From contig CM043965.1 of the NCBI GenBank assembly GCA_014529385.2, forward strand, positions 59,678,433 to 59,742,432: a stretch of DNA of 64,000 nucleotides. Reading direction: 5' to 3'. Below the pieces are notes generated by a model. The model saw only the letters and a program-made list of their open reading frames with translations, was not told where the DNA came from and did no database searches. Positions within the stretch are counted from its first letter, which is position 1, and every line of letters begins with the position of its first letter. This document shows, piece by piece, positions 12,646-24,020 of the stretch. A program made the position numbers and the translations under genes. This DNA is from Adiantum capillus-veneris. Lineage: Eukaryota; Streptophyta; Polypodiopsida; Polypodiales; Pteridaceae.

Positions 12646-12687
<42 letters not shown>
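11876..12687 (+). repeat. Cluster of CT, GT, CA microsatellites
   Basis: Perfect dinucleotide tracts lie at about 11876-11918 (CT), 11940-11960 (GT), 12069-12096 (CT), 12162-12218 (CT) running into CA to 12242, 12392-12452 (CT), 12611-12630 and 12650-12687 (CT). Long Leu-Ser and Arg-Glu frames across them are artefacts of the repeats. Confidence 0.93.
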
Positions 12688-12692
<5 letters not shown>

Positions 12693-13332
12693 ATTTTATT
12701 TTACTTTATTTTATGTGCCCAAACATGGTACCACATTCACCGGTTTGTACCGGTTTGGTCTCATAGGTCATTTTGACCTTTTGAAGACGTTAATATGTCT
12801 TCTCTTTGTTCACACTGTAAACTACCTCACATTCTCTAGTCATGTCCAATCTCCGCACATCTCGGTCTAGAGGTGCATGGATATCAGAACCATCGGGTTA
12901 TAATCTTCTCTTTATTGTTCAATGCCTATATTTGTGGGTATGAGAAATCTACACATCCACGTCTACATGATAGTGCATGTAGTGGACAAAACCCCTTTGC
13001 CTCTTCTCTAGCTGTAGCAATTCACAGGATCTTAACATCTCTTCAGATCAGATCTTTGTTCGAGGGATTACTTAGCACATTACATGTTGGCCTCCAATCT
13101 GAGTATCATGCGGTTGAAAGCTTTCCAACTTAAGGTCGCATTCGTAGAGAGGGATCATCGTTCGTCTAACTCTAATTTTTTAACCGTAATCCCGAAGGTA
13201 GACTCTAATATAAAATCTCAATCCAAAATCTAACCTAATTGAACATGTGGTGATTCACGGCTAATTGAATATGGTTACTGTGTGAGTTAATAGGTGTCAG
13301 ATTCTGATGGGAATATACATATTGTTGTGTAA
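12688..13332. other. Non-coding stretch
   Basis: No gene or repeat family recognised apart from a short ACCGGTTTGTACCGGTTTGG phrase at about 12738-12757. Confidence 0.4.
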
Positions 13333-13370
13333 CTAGTGCTTGCCCTTTGGGCAAAGCCCGCCTTCATTAA

Positions 13371-13676
13371 CATGCACTAAAATCTAAAACTAAATCTAAT
13401 CTAATCTGAAATCTAACCTTAACCTAATAGTAATCTAACTTAAACTAAATTTAATCTAGTTAATCTTAAATCTTGTCTTACTCTTAAATCTAAATCTAAT
13501 CTAATATTAAACTCAACATAAATCTAAATCTAATCCAATCTTAAATCCCAAACTTAAATGTAATCTAACTTAAATCTAACATAGCTAGCTAATCTTTAAT
13601 ACTGTCCTAATTTTAAATCTAACCTAATCTTAAACTCAACATAAACATAAATCTAATCTAAATCTTAACCTAATCT
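13371..13676 (+). repeat. Degenerate AATCTA-type tandem repeat
   Basis: About 300 bases built from variants of TAAATCTAATC, AACCTAATC and AATCTAAC with irregular spacing. It resembles degenerate telomere-like DNA but has no perfect CCCTAAA run, so it is called a minisatellite. A TTGCCCTTTGGGCAA hairpin lies just upstream at 13340-13354 after CTAGT. Confidence 0.7.
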
Positions 13677-13788
13677 CTCTCTCTTTGTTTTCTCCCCTTA
13701 CCTCTCTCTTTCATCTTCTCCCCCTCTCTCTCTCTTTGGTTTTTTATTCTCTCTCTTTCTTCCTCTTTCTCTTTCTCTTTGTTTTCTC

Positions 13789-13792
<4 letters not shown>

Positions 13793-13846
<54 letters not shown>

Positions 13847-13953
13847 ATATGTGTTTGTATGCATTCTTTGTTTATGCATGTGTGTGTGTATGTGTTTTTT
13901 GTTTATGCATGTGCTCTCTCTCTCTCTCTCTCTCTCTTTCAAAGACACAATGT

Positions 13954-14021
<68 letters not shown>

Positions 14022-14091
14022 GAGAAAGAGGGGAAGGGAACATGAGAGAGAGGAGAGGGAAGGAGCATACCTAGCTCTCCTTCCTCTTCTG

Positions 14092-14127
<36 letters not shown>
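13793..14127 (+). repeat. Compound CT / GT / GA microsatellite block
   Basis: CT run at 13793-13843, CT again at 13915-13937, GT at 13951-13978 running into GA to about 14031, and GT at 14095-14127. Frames across this block encode only low-complexity residues. Confidence 0.93.
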
Positions 14128-14130
<3 letters not shown>

Positions 14131-14256
14131 GAAAGAGAGAGAGAGAGGGAGAACGTGGGTTACCTCTTTCCTTGAGCGCCAAAATCTCAAATATGAGATT
14201 TGAGTTTCTAGCGCTCTCAATTTATTTTTTACCCCTCTCAGTGTCGCTATGAGCAT

Positions 14257-14304
14257 CGCTATGGGCATCGCTATGTAACAAATAGAATAGCGACGCCCAT
14301 AGCG
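14257..14304. repeat. 17-bp inverted repeat just upstream of the hAT gene
   Basis: CGCTATGGGCATCGCTA (14257-14273) pairs with TAGCGACGCCCATAGCG (14288-14304) with one mismatch and a 14-base loop. GCATCGCTAT is also tandemly repeated just before it. Subterminal hairpins are common near hAT ends, so this may be part of the 5' region of the element below, though no terminus was identified. Confidence 0.7.
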
Positions 14305-14368
14305 ACGCCGTAGATTTTCACTTTTGAGTCGCATTGCGAGCATCACTAATGTGAAGTACCTTTTGTAG

Positions 14369-16413
14369 TGCGAGTTGTGTGCCAAAAAGAATACATCTCG
14401 ATTGAAATGCAAGACCTGCGGCCATGAGTTCAGTGGTAGTGCGATCAGAATCAAAGAGCATTTGTTAAAAGTCCCTGATAATATCTCCGAGTGTACGGAT
14501 CCACCAATAGATATTCATGCTAGATTGCCAAACTATGCTCGCATAGCATAGCAAATTCTTGTAGCTAAAAAGAAAAGTGCTAATGCCAAACAAGTTGCAA
14601 CGGATTTTGAATGTCTGTTTTCAATGAGAGGATAGAGCATGTGTCTACAAAAACAAATGATCACTCTCCCTAGCCAACTGCTTTTCATGGAACAAATCCT
14701 AGCTCAACTAAAGCTAGTAAATCATCATCCAATGTCCAAACGTTGTATGAAGCGATAGATAAGCAATGGTTACTTGAGTTGCACTTGAAATGGATGCAAT
14801 CTTTTGTGGTGTGTGGTATACCATTCAATACTATGTGCAGCCCCATATTTCCAGATTCTTTAATGAGCATGGCCAAAAAAGGGTTTGTGCTTCTTGATTA
14901 TAATAAGATGCGCATAGAGTATCTAGATAAAGTGAAAGACAGTATTGAAGCCATTCTCAAGCGCACGGTGGTGGAATTTGTTCCTGCATATGGTTGCACC
15001 ATAGTGTTGGACGAATGGACCAATTGTCAAAACAAGCCGCTCATCAATGCGATGCTTATCATCCTAGAGGGTCTATGTTCGTAGAAGACATTGACACCTC
15101 TTTAAAAGAGAAAAACAATGATATTTATCTTGCAAGGATATATGAGTGTGCCATAGCAAAGTTAGGTGGGCCAAAGAATGTGACTGCAATTGTCATAGAT
15201 AATGCATCCAATTACAAGGCTGCATGAAGAGCTATACAAGTTAAGTACCCAGAAATTACTTGGGTGCCATGTGCCATGCATACTCTTAATTTTCTATTAA
15301 AAGACATTGGAAAAATGGCCGTCATAAAACAAACATTGTTGGATGCAAATCATGTGGTGAAATTTATTAGAGAGCATCAATTTTCGTATGCTCTTTTTCA
15401 AATAAAATCACCCAACAAAACTTTGCATATATTTTGTACAACAAGGTTTGCAACCGCATATTGTGTTCTTGCCACCTTGCAAGAAGTGATTCCTGCATTG
15501 ATTGAAATGGTAGTCGATAGAAGATGGGATGCTTGGCTCAATAAGTATGCTAGCTACCAAGAGGCAGTTGTAAGATGTGTACAGCTTGTGAACGCGCAAG
15601 TTTTTTGGCGCAATGTAGAGAGAATTGTAACACTGGCCAAACTATTGTAAATCTTTGGTGAATAGTCGCCAAAGACTCTTTTGTCTTTGGTTGAGTCTAT
15701 TGGTACGTGTCCAAGGCATTACACAAAGTAAGAGAGCATGTTTCCTTTGGTGCAAAGGACAAAGCTTCTATAATCACAGTTGTCAACAAGCGATGGGTGA
15801 AATTGCATACGCCGTTGCATGGTGCTGCATTTGTATTGGATCCTAAATTTCAAATGCACCAACAATTGGCCAATAAAGAATTCATGAGTGACTTCAAAAC
15901 AGTGTGCTGTCAACTATTAGGACAAGATGATGGGAAGATTGCTTTTCATCAGTGAGTCGATTATGCTAATAGAACTAGAATGTTGCAAGATCCATGGCAT
16001 ATAGATGCCATTGCACACACAAGTGCGCCTCTATGGTGGAAGGAGTATGGTGGGGAGAAAGTGGAGCTGCAATACATTTCTATTAGAGTTCTATCTATTG
16101 TTGCATCAAGTAGAAGCTGTGAGAGAAATTGGTTAGATTTTGACTTTATGCATACCAAGAGACAAAACCGGCTTCATCCTAAATGTGTTGCTGATTTGGT
16201 TTATGTTTTCTGCAACATGAGGCTTGTCCATAATTCAGTGAACATTGCTTCAAGAGCATCACAAAAGCACTATGGTGTCTTTCAAACCCATGAGCTATAG
16301 CTGCTGGAGTAGACGATGACGATGAAGTGGAATGGGAGATAGCTTCAAAATGCTCTAATGTAGATGAAATAGATGATATGATTGGTGTGTTTGATGGAGA
16401 CGAAGATGTATGA
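14369..16413 (+). pseudogene. hAT superfamily transposase, BED zinc finger + DUF659 + C-terminal dimerisation domain, decayed
   Basis: The product would be a nuclear DDE-type transposase. Read across frames it has the plant BED-DUF659-hAT order. A BED-like finger (CELC...CKTCGHEF...H) sits at about 14369-14500. A DUF659-like core carries the first acidic residue in VLDEWTN (about 15007-15027), then VIDNASNYKAA (about 15193-15225) and PCAMHTLNFLLKDIG. The C-terminal dimerisation region reads SRSCERNW..FDFMHTKRQNRL (about 16108-16170), which carries the catalytic Glu. An acceptor-like TTTTGTAG precedes the BED exon, so an upstream intron is possible. A frameshift near 15080, TGA at about 15225, stops and shifts near 15650-15700 and 15955, and a shift near 16298 break it. 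The acidic tail ends at 16413. All three catalytic acids remain readable, so decay is moderate. Terminal inverted repeats were not located. Confidence 0.88.
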
Positions 16414-16469
16414 CTAAATGCCTATAAGTAATTATTACACATCACCATTTTACACTACAAGATGTTCAG

Positions 16470-16471
<2 letters not shown>

Positions 16472-16524
<53 letters not shown>
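16472..16524 (+). repeat. (CT)n microsatellite with TATC tail
   Basis: CT run of about 21 units ending in three TATC-like units, just after the hAT gene. Confidence 0.93.
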
Positions 16525-16526
<2 letters not shown>

Positions 16527-16813
16527 AAGTTACTTTTGCAATAAGAGTCATAATTATAGTTAGATTCAATACAATACAATTTTTTTGATCGAGTATACAA
16601 AAATGGATAGCTGAGGGGATAAATGACAAGCTATGATTACAAAAACTCTAGCCCTTTGCCAAAATAGATAGGGGCAAAGTGAGTGAACTTCTCAAGCCAA
16701 AGATTGAGTAAGCTCGTTCAGGAGTTCATATATGTCAAACTCAATACTTTCATGCTCTGGACATGGGCCTCGAGGTTCCCATTGCGAAGGACCAGCTTGA
16801 TATGGCAATGGTT

Positions 16814-17308
16814 CTACAGTGTTGCATACTGTTGCAGCTTGGCTTGGGCCTCTGATAGCTCTATCTGAAGCTCAAGGATTCTACAATGCAAAATATCAGG
16901 TGTCTCTCCTTGGCTTGCAAGATCTTGCCCTTGTATTTCCAATGCAACTAGCATCTCTGATTCTTCTGGAAGTATAACTATGGGATGTTTCCCTGCAGAC
17001 ATTGGATTATTGGCATGAGTTGCTGCCACTTTCTCTACAATTTGACCATGTCCAACACCAAAATTCTTGGGCGGTTTGACCAATATACATGCCTCCCAAG
17101 GATGTCGTGAACATAACATTGCTGTATAAAGTAGAGTTCCATTTGGTTGTTGTTTGGCATCACTCTCTCTCGATGTATGAATCTTCGTAGCAATACTCAT
17201 GTGATTCCTTTGTGCTGCAAATCTAATAGCTTTATAGGAGATGATTCTTTGGCATTGTGGCTGATTTGAAATAAATGTTGGCATACAAAAAGGCTTAGGC
17301 ATAGCTTC
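16814..17308 (-). pseudogene. Uncharacterised exon, possibly 3' part of the kinase-like gene upstream
   Basis: An open frame of about 165 codons on the minus strand begins right after an acceptor-like GAGTGCAG (splice point at 17309/17308). I recognise no family. The C-terminus (about the last 25 residues, LELQIELSEAQAKLQQ) has heptad-like spacing that could form a coiled coil. It lies 0.7 kb downstream, on the same strand, of the kinase-like fragment, and could be its last exon. It could instead be an unrelated relic. The absence of stops over 165 codons in this AT-rich DNA is the main support for coding. Confidence 0.35.
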
Positions 17309-18014
17309 CTGCACTCCTTAAGTCTAAGAGGCTCACCTTGCAACTCGGACTCGTCCTCTTTGATTCGTGCAATAGCTTCGAGGTCTCTTTCTTGGCCATA
17401 ACGCTCTCTCTCTTCTTTGTAGATGGCATGTGCTTTAGCATGGTTAAATTATTCTTTCATATCTATCAATCAACCGAACATGTCATCATTGGAAAGACTT
17501 ATCATAAAGTTAATAGGTTATCACTTTCAAGTCTGCAAAGAAATAGACATGATAACTTAATCATGTTGCAAGAAAGAGACATAATATTTATCACCATGTC
17601 ATTGGAAAGAGACAAGATAACTTGATCAATTATATAATTTACAAGTGCAACACATGTGGACAATAAATAATTCATCACTTTAATCATCAGTTGGTCGTAG
17701 ACCAGAAATTATTACAATGTCGTAACCCACTATATGGGCACCATTTAGACAGAGAGAAAAATCAAAAGTGTTAGGTCGGGCCGAGGGATTGTTTCGCTTG
17801 CCACTCTCAAGGAGGTGGATAAGTACATTGCTTTAAAAATATCTTTTGCTTTGCTCTTGTGGCACTGACATGCACTTGAAGAGTCATTTACAAGTATGAC
17901 ACATGGAGTAGATATCCATGGCTTTATTCTAGGGAGGCTGATTAGTAGATATGCATTTTGGGGTAGCCCATGGAAAATCTCTCTCGCTCTACTTTCTAGT
18001 TTCTATTTTCAAGT

Positions 18015-19109
18015 TGCAGAGATGAGGAAAGCATGCCAACATTTTGGTCTTTGTACATGATCCCCAATCCACAATGCCTGCATAGACCCCCTTCTATCCA
18101 AAGTGAAGCATCATGTTGTGGGAGTGAAGGTCATTGTGGAGATAGTCGTGCGTATGTAGATACTTTAGGGTCTAAAGCAAAGCATTTATTATCTACAAAA
18201 TGTTATTTTGGAACAACTCTAATGTTTCTTCAGTGGTTACATAATTGCAAATGGCACATTGACTGCCATCTATAGTGCAATCTCTTATCCACTTCTCTAC
18301 ATGGTCCCCATTCCAAAAATGTGAAATGAGCATTGGAAGCTCTTTGTGGTGGACCATGGCAAGTGGATAAATAATGCTGCAATGAGCTATGTACAAAATT
18401 GTGGCTTCGTCCATGACCTGCTAATCCACTGTGGGTCCATGCAAGTGGACTTTGAAGATCTTTTCCGCATACAGTGGCTCTTTCACTGCAAGATGTGTGA
18501 CACCTACATGCTTCAAGTGTGCACATCTCACTTCTCCAAGCTATGAAGCATGTGTGTTGAAGATGGCTGTTTTTGACAAAAGATATAATACGGGGGGGAG
18601 GTGAGACTGATCGAGAGCAAGAGTGGCATCAAAAGAGCTGACTTCCACTCTCATGAGATTTTCTACTCTTACAACTTTCCTTTGCTCTAGAACTCACTAT
18701 ACAACCGTTGCACAAATTGTATGTGAGTAGCTATGCCTCGAAAAGTAATGATTTTAGGATTTATTAGATCCTGAAAAATCTTCACAATCTGTCCAATAGA
18801 CTTCTTGACCATGTTCAATATTGAACTTGATGTCATTAGAGATATGTCAAAAGCAGTGGGCATAAATACGTGCTAAAGCTGCTCAAATACAGACTTCGCT
18901 AAAGCCTCTGTGAATTGGTAATGATGTTTTGGAGTAGAGGAGTTAAGGCAAGGATGAAGTTCAGACTCTGGCATGTGATAAAAGTGACGTACTGTCACTT
19001 TGAAGGCAAATTTTTGTTGATGTTTCGCCAGCTTACTGTCCACCATGGTTGCAATATATAATTTTAAATAAATGTTGTTAGAGGGGAGGGGCCCAACTCT
19101 CAAAATCAT
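18015..19109 (-). pseudogene. Protein-kinase-like gene fragment (catalytic loop HNDLHSHN, DWG), decayed
   Basis: The frame at 18500-18040 contains FWNGD (about 18310) and then KYLHTHDYLHNDLHSHN, where HNDLHSHN (18115-18138) matches the kinase catalytic loop (HxDLHxxN). About 16 residues later comes VDWG (DWG at 18061-18069), in the place of the Mg-binding DFG. An in-frame TAG lies between them. Upstream on the same strand (19109-18730) a coherent stretch (KHQQKFAFKVTVRHFY, HVFMPTAFDISL) looks like the preceding part of the protein, with stops at about 18870, 18670 and 18185. The catalytic Lys region was not identified. Known kinases need Asp in the loop, which is kept here. This is a broken gene with unknown substrate. 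Confidence 0.6.
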
Positions 19110-19403
19110 GTCATGATCCTAATCCCTACACAATTGACATAATTCATAGCAAACGGCGATAAATTATGATTGCAATACATACATTGTACAATGGAGTGGA
19201 GAATACACAAATAGAGAGATGGAGAGAGGTGAACAGGCTAGGAGTGTGAGGGATGCTCATCACAAGAACTGGGCCCCATTATGTGCATTACATAATATAC
19301 GTAAACAATCGGAGCATGAATGTGAACAACCCAACTTGTATGAGGTACACTCAGCACAAGTCCTAGACGTTGTTGTAATGTTGATTGATAATTTAATCAA
19401 TCT

Positions 19404-19915
19404 AATCCCTGATGAAGTTGGTGGAACGCACAGCACAACCATAAGTGGATAATTTAAAAATCTCAGATTGTGGCCAAACATCATACATATTTACACCAAG
19501 TCATCTATTGATGAGTGGCGTATCTACGGATCAGAAAGTACAAGAGCAAGGTGTGTCATGCTAAGATAAAGAGGGCATAGGTATGCATCTCTCCACTCTT
19601 CGGTAGACAAACGTATTTCTCATATTTCTATGTAGTAAGAACGATGATATGACTTAATCCAATCCCTGATGAAGTGTGTTTAACTCACAATACAAACATC
19701 AACGGACAATTTAACAATCTTAGATGCAAGCCAAATATCGTATGTATCTACATCCAAGACAACACCAAGTCATCTAGTGATGAACAATGACGTGTCTTTG
19801 GAATTGAAAACAAAAGAGTAAATAGTGTGTCCCACATAAATGAAGAGGGCATAAACTATGCATCTCTCCACTGTCTATTTGATGAGCAAAACTCTTGCGT
19901 TTCTTTACAATATAA
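19404..19915 (+). repeat. Diverged tandem duplication, period about 257 bp
   Basis: AATCCCTGATGAAG recurs at 19404 and 19661. Downstream blocks match in the same order: GCCAAA.ATC.TA, GTCATCTA.TGATGA, AGAGGGCATA and GCATCTCTCCACT. Just downstream, GTGGTGAGAGA...GCACCACACGAGT appears twice (about 20033 and 20212), a second short duplication. No coding sense. Confidence 0.7.
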
Positions 19916-20612
19916 ACGATGATTTGAGCCGATCTAAAATTGATAAACCTAGAGGTCACTCTGAAGTGAGAGGTGTATCATCATGCCTATTGCACTCCAC
20001 GAGTTAACCATTAAATTCTAACTCAGCCTTGTGGTGAGAGATAAGACTACTGCACCACACGAGTGAGAATATAAGTTTGTCCTAAAACTCTTGTCTATAG
20101 TGAGTCAAGTGGGTTGCACAGCACGACAAAAGTGACTAATTTCTACCCACGTCTGGAGTGATCCGGATGTCTACATGCCACGAAATGGCCTATAGCTTGC
20201 AAGCCAGCTCTGTGGTGAGAGAAAAACAACCGCACCACACGAGTCTGGACAACACACGAAAACAAGTAAAAAAAAGTAACTTCAAAATTATACCTCAACC
20301 TTCAGCTCGCTACTGCCCCTCCTACATTCGTTGGTTTCAATCAAAACCCGCGATGGGGCTTATATAAAAAAAAAATTGATCAAAAGAATTTTTTATTGAA
20401 AGATCTTTAGATGGAAAGATTTTTTGATCGAAAAGGAATAAAATGCCTATTCAATGATATGGGGATTTCGGTGTATAATGACGTTTTAAACGTGTTTTTT
20501 TTTTTTATACAAGCATGTAAATGCAATGCAGAGGATGGCCCACCACCACATGGGCTTGCTTGGATAATTATCTACTATTTTAGGATTTTTTGAAATTTCC
20601 CTCCTCCTTCCC

Positions 20613-20620
20613 TATATAAG
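20613..20620 (+). promoter_or_regulatory. TATA-box-like element TATATAAG
   Basis: CCCTATATAAGGAGGGG in an otherwise pyrimidine-rich context is a good plant TATA consensus. It lies 1.8 kb upstream of a decayed gag-like gene and might mark a retroelement promoter. I could not find a matching long terminal repeat downstream, so the assignment is tentative. Confidence 0.3.
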
Positions 20621-22439
20621 GAGGGGTCTCTATCTGAAAGAAAATGAATAGGAGAGGGAGGAGGCACACATCTCTATCACAAGCACACACACACCCATAT
20701 ATGCACACACACTCCTACACCCTAATCACATAATCACAACACCATCATCATGCGCAAAATGAGCATCCCGTCTCCACACACCTACTATGAAGGATTCAAG
20801 GCATGATTTCAAGAAGAAGAATGAAGGATACCCTCATGCCATTCCTTGGCATCACCTCCCACCCTTCTATTATGCACTTGACGGTCATGTTCCCCTATCA
20901 TCTTCTTGCCCCATGTTACGCGTTGTATTTTCTTCTTGGCAAGCAATCAACACACTTCATCTTGATGCCATATCTTGCGTCCTTTGGGGTATGATTTATT
21001 GTGAGTATGGATTATGCTTGTTTCCTTTCATTTGCATGTTGAGGTGTGCAGGTTTTCCACCACGCATACTCTCTCTCTCTTCTCTCTCTTCTCTCTCTCT
21101 CTCTCTCATTGTTCCTCTTATCTTCCTTAGGTGTGTGGATTTCCCACCTCTTGTATGAGAAGAGAGCATACTTGCATGTTTTCCTTACATCTTCATCCTC
21201 CTTGCTATGTGCATGGGTAGCAAGTTCACTCTCACTATCTATCTCTGTCTCATTATTCCTCTCACCTTGACCACCCCATCCCACACATGGGTGAAAGCCT
21301 TGACATTGTTAACGGGGCATGTTTGGTTGTGTATATGTTTACGTCCTAGCTGCATACACGTTAGGTGGGGCCCAAATTGTCATAGGTAGCTTCCTTATCT
21401 TTCCCTCAGGTGATTGTGGACTCAAGTTGAGGAGGTGTAGAGGCCACCCCCATCCGACTGTGATTTTCTACCATCATTTCATTGATGCCCCCACTGAGGA
21501 GGGCTTTTCAAATACCTTCAGTCAACAAAGAGTAGCAATGCATGCCATCAATCATGGACAAGTGGCTACAAGAGTTTTCAAATTGGAGGACTGAAGAAGA
21601 GGGGACTGTAGAAGCACTCAAGGCTTTCATCGAAGTGCTACTACCAGGTTGTAGAGTCATCGATATCCAAGAGGGAAGGTGAAGAAAGAACGGTGAGTTT
21701 TGCTTTTGAGAACCGCATCAACACTCTCACATTAGTTAAATCTTGTGTAGCACCAAGTGTTTTCTCTCCAACGTTCAGATAAGAGTCCTCAATTATATCA
21801 ACCACAAATTCCAAGCCACAAAGCCTAAAGCATTTGGTGGAAGCAAGTGGGCCTACGCTCTCTCTATGCCTAGAGAGTTCAAGTGAAGTACGACCACCCA
21901 AGCGTCACCGCCGCATGCAAAATGGAAAGCTGATTGAGGTAGAATCTTCCCATCCAATCTATTTTAAACCTAGTATGGAGGATTATGTGGACTCCAACAA
22001 GAGGTAGAGGCCTGCGGTGAAGGTGTCACCTTGTCAACACTTAAGGTATGCAGCTCTAGTGTTCAAAGTCTTGCCCTACACCCACCATGGATATTCTCAA
22101 TAGGCCAAAAGTATTTCATTTTTGCTTCTTGCAACACATGCATGTAAATGTCTACATTGATAGGAAGACATTCTACCAACAAAAGATTGTTACTATTCGG
22201 AGCAGAGATTCTCGATGAAATCCTTAGATCCCCACGTCCCATTATCTTGCCCATTCTTGATTACTACCACTCTTTTGATGTAAGCATCTTTATTTTATTC
22301 TAGCCTTCTGCTCTTCTTAGCTCCTGCTCAAGTTTTCCACCCATGTATATACCTTTATGAATCACTAAGCCATTCCAAAAAAAAAAAAAGATTATCTGCT
22401 CATTCATTTACTACCATGGCAAGTGTCTCTTTTTCCACG

Positions 22440-24020
22440 TTCAATGCAAAGAAGGTAGAAGATATCACCACCAGATGTTTTGGATTATTTTGACATCGCT
22501 TGTGTGGTTTCCAACAAGGATGACGATGCCTCACAGTTACGAATCTTTCCTCTACTGATGAAAGTAGAGGCCAAGTCTTGGTAAAATTCTTTTCCCCAAG
22601 CTACCAAGAATGCATGGGACTTACTACGTGCTGCATTTGTGAAGAGGTTTGGTGGAGGCACAACCTCAAAAAAGTTATGGCAGCTATTGACAGAGTTAAA
22701 GCAGGGAGGTTTGCTAGAGTATGCCGTTTACAAATCCAAGTTTGTGGATTTGTGGGAGTGATGGGTTGCTTCACTAGAGGAAGGTGAACAAGCGCCTAAT
22801 TTTCTAAATAAGGACCATTTAATTTTGTTGGCCTGTGGTTGCCGCTTAAAGAGAAGGTGAAGGGGAGATTCCTTGCAACATATGAGTTGGCAGTGGAAGT
22901 ATCCCTCTTTAAAGGCAAGAAGTTTCACATGCAAACAAGAGTCAACGAGTCAGAGGAATTAAGCTCAATCCGACTAACCCCAGTATCTACAACACTGTCT
23001 CAGAGGGCCCAACCACAAGAGGCATTAGAAGAGAAACAAAACCTCTTGAGCCGCATTGCTACTTAGTTGGAGAATCTATTTGTACATTTGGTGTAACAAG
23101 GACATGCACACAACCGCAATCAAGAGCAAGGGAGAGGACAACAAAGGAAAAATAAAAAATACCAGTGCTATGATTGTGGGGAAGATGGCCATGGCATGTA
23201 TTATTGTCCACAACCAAGAAGACGAAAATTCAACAGAGGAGAAAGACAAAATCAACTTTCACCACCAAGAGCAAGACAACCACCACCGAGGCCACCACAA
23301 CAAGCAGGGCATGTGAAAATCTTACAGCGACCTATGCAACCACAATCACCACCACAACCTCTCATTCCACCCTTACCCCCACCACCAATAACCAATCAGG
23401 TAGTGAGTTTTATCAAACTTGAAGGTAAGGGCAAGATGAAAGTGGAGAAAACCGTCAAAGAAGTGGAAAGAGGTAAGATCAAGGTAGAAGAGGTGGACAC
23501 CTTGGGAGTTAAGAACATTATACATGAGGAAGCTTCACATAGGGAAGACAAGATGAAGACCAAAAGGGAGTCAATCAAGAGGAAGTCTAAGCCACAACTA
23601 AAAACTAGCATTTCAGGTTTCACAATTGGAGAGTCTATAGAATCTTGTGATCTTTGTGAGTGATGTTTCTATGCAAGGCTTGAGCATCCTAAGGGGGGTA
23701 GCTACCCAACTATCTTAAAAAAACCATGGCTCATGTCCATGAGAGCCAAGCAATATTTGGACACAGGAATTGTCAAGATGCAAGGTAGAAAGGGCAAGGA
23801 GAGCCCATACAACATGAAGGCCAGTAAGCAACAAGGGATGGACCTAGAGACTAGTGCACTCTCTAGCAATTCTACTACAACATCAGAGGAGGAGGAATTT
23901 AGCACAACGAATGATAGTGACAACTCTCTTAAAATCATGGGTCTCATTCTCACTGATCACAACAAGGTGGATCCATTGGATATAAAATTGCAGGAGGAAG
24001 CATGAAGTCTTTGGCACTAC
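22440..24020 (+). pseudogene. gag-like retroelement protein with CCHC zinc knuckle, decayed
   Basis: Across frames, 22470-22900 reads like a plant retrotransposon gag capsid: YFDIACVVSNKDDDASQLR, then LLMKVEAKSW, AFVKRFGG and ELKQGGLLEYAVYKSKFV. A zinc knuckle of form C-x2-C-x4-H-x4-C (CYDCGEDGHGMYYC, 23166-23207) follows, and then a Pro/Gln-rich and a Lys/Glu-rich tail to about 23660 and 23730-24005. Gag would package element RNA in the cytoplasm. In-frame stops (for example just after EAKSW, and after FVDLWE) and shifts break it. No protease, reverse transcriptase or integrase was found downstream, and no LTR pair, so this is a non-autonomous or truncated relic. Text at 24040-24620 is partly open but unrecognised. 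Confidence 0.65.

Larger units (their letters stand above)
19110..22439. other. Mostly non-coding stretch
   Basis: No intact gene. It includes a diverged tandem duplication (annotated) and a TATA-like box. A short readable piece at 21555-21683 (MDKWLQEFSNWRTEEEG...) may be the upstream part of the gag-like gene that follows. A CT-rich tract lies at 21070-21105. Confidence 0.4.

Noticed and set aside
13371-13676. Interstitial telomere
   Set aside because: Units are AATCTA-like variants. No run of perfect CCCTAAA or TTTAGGG is present.
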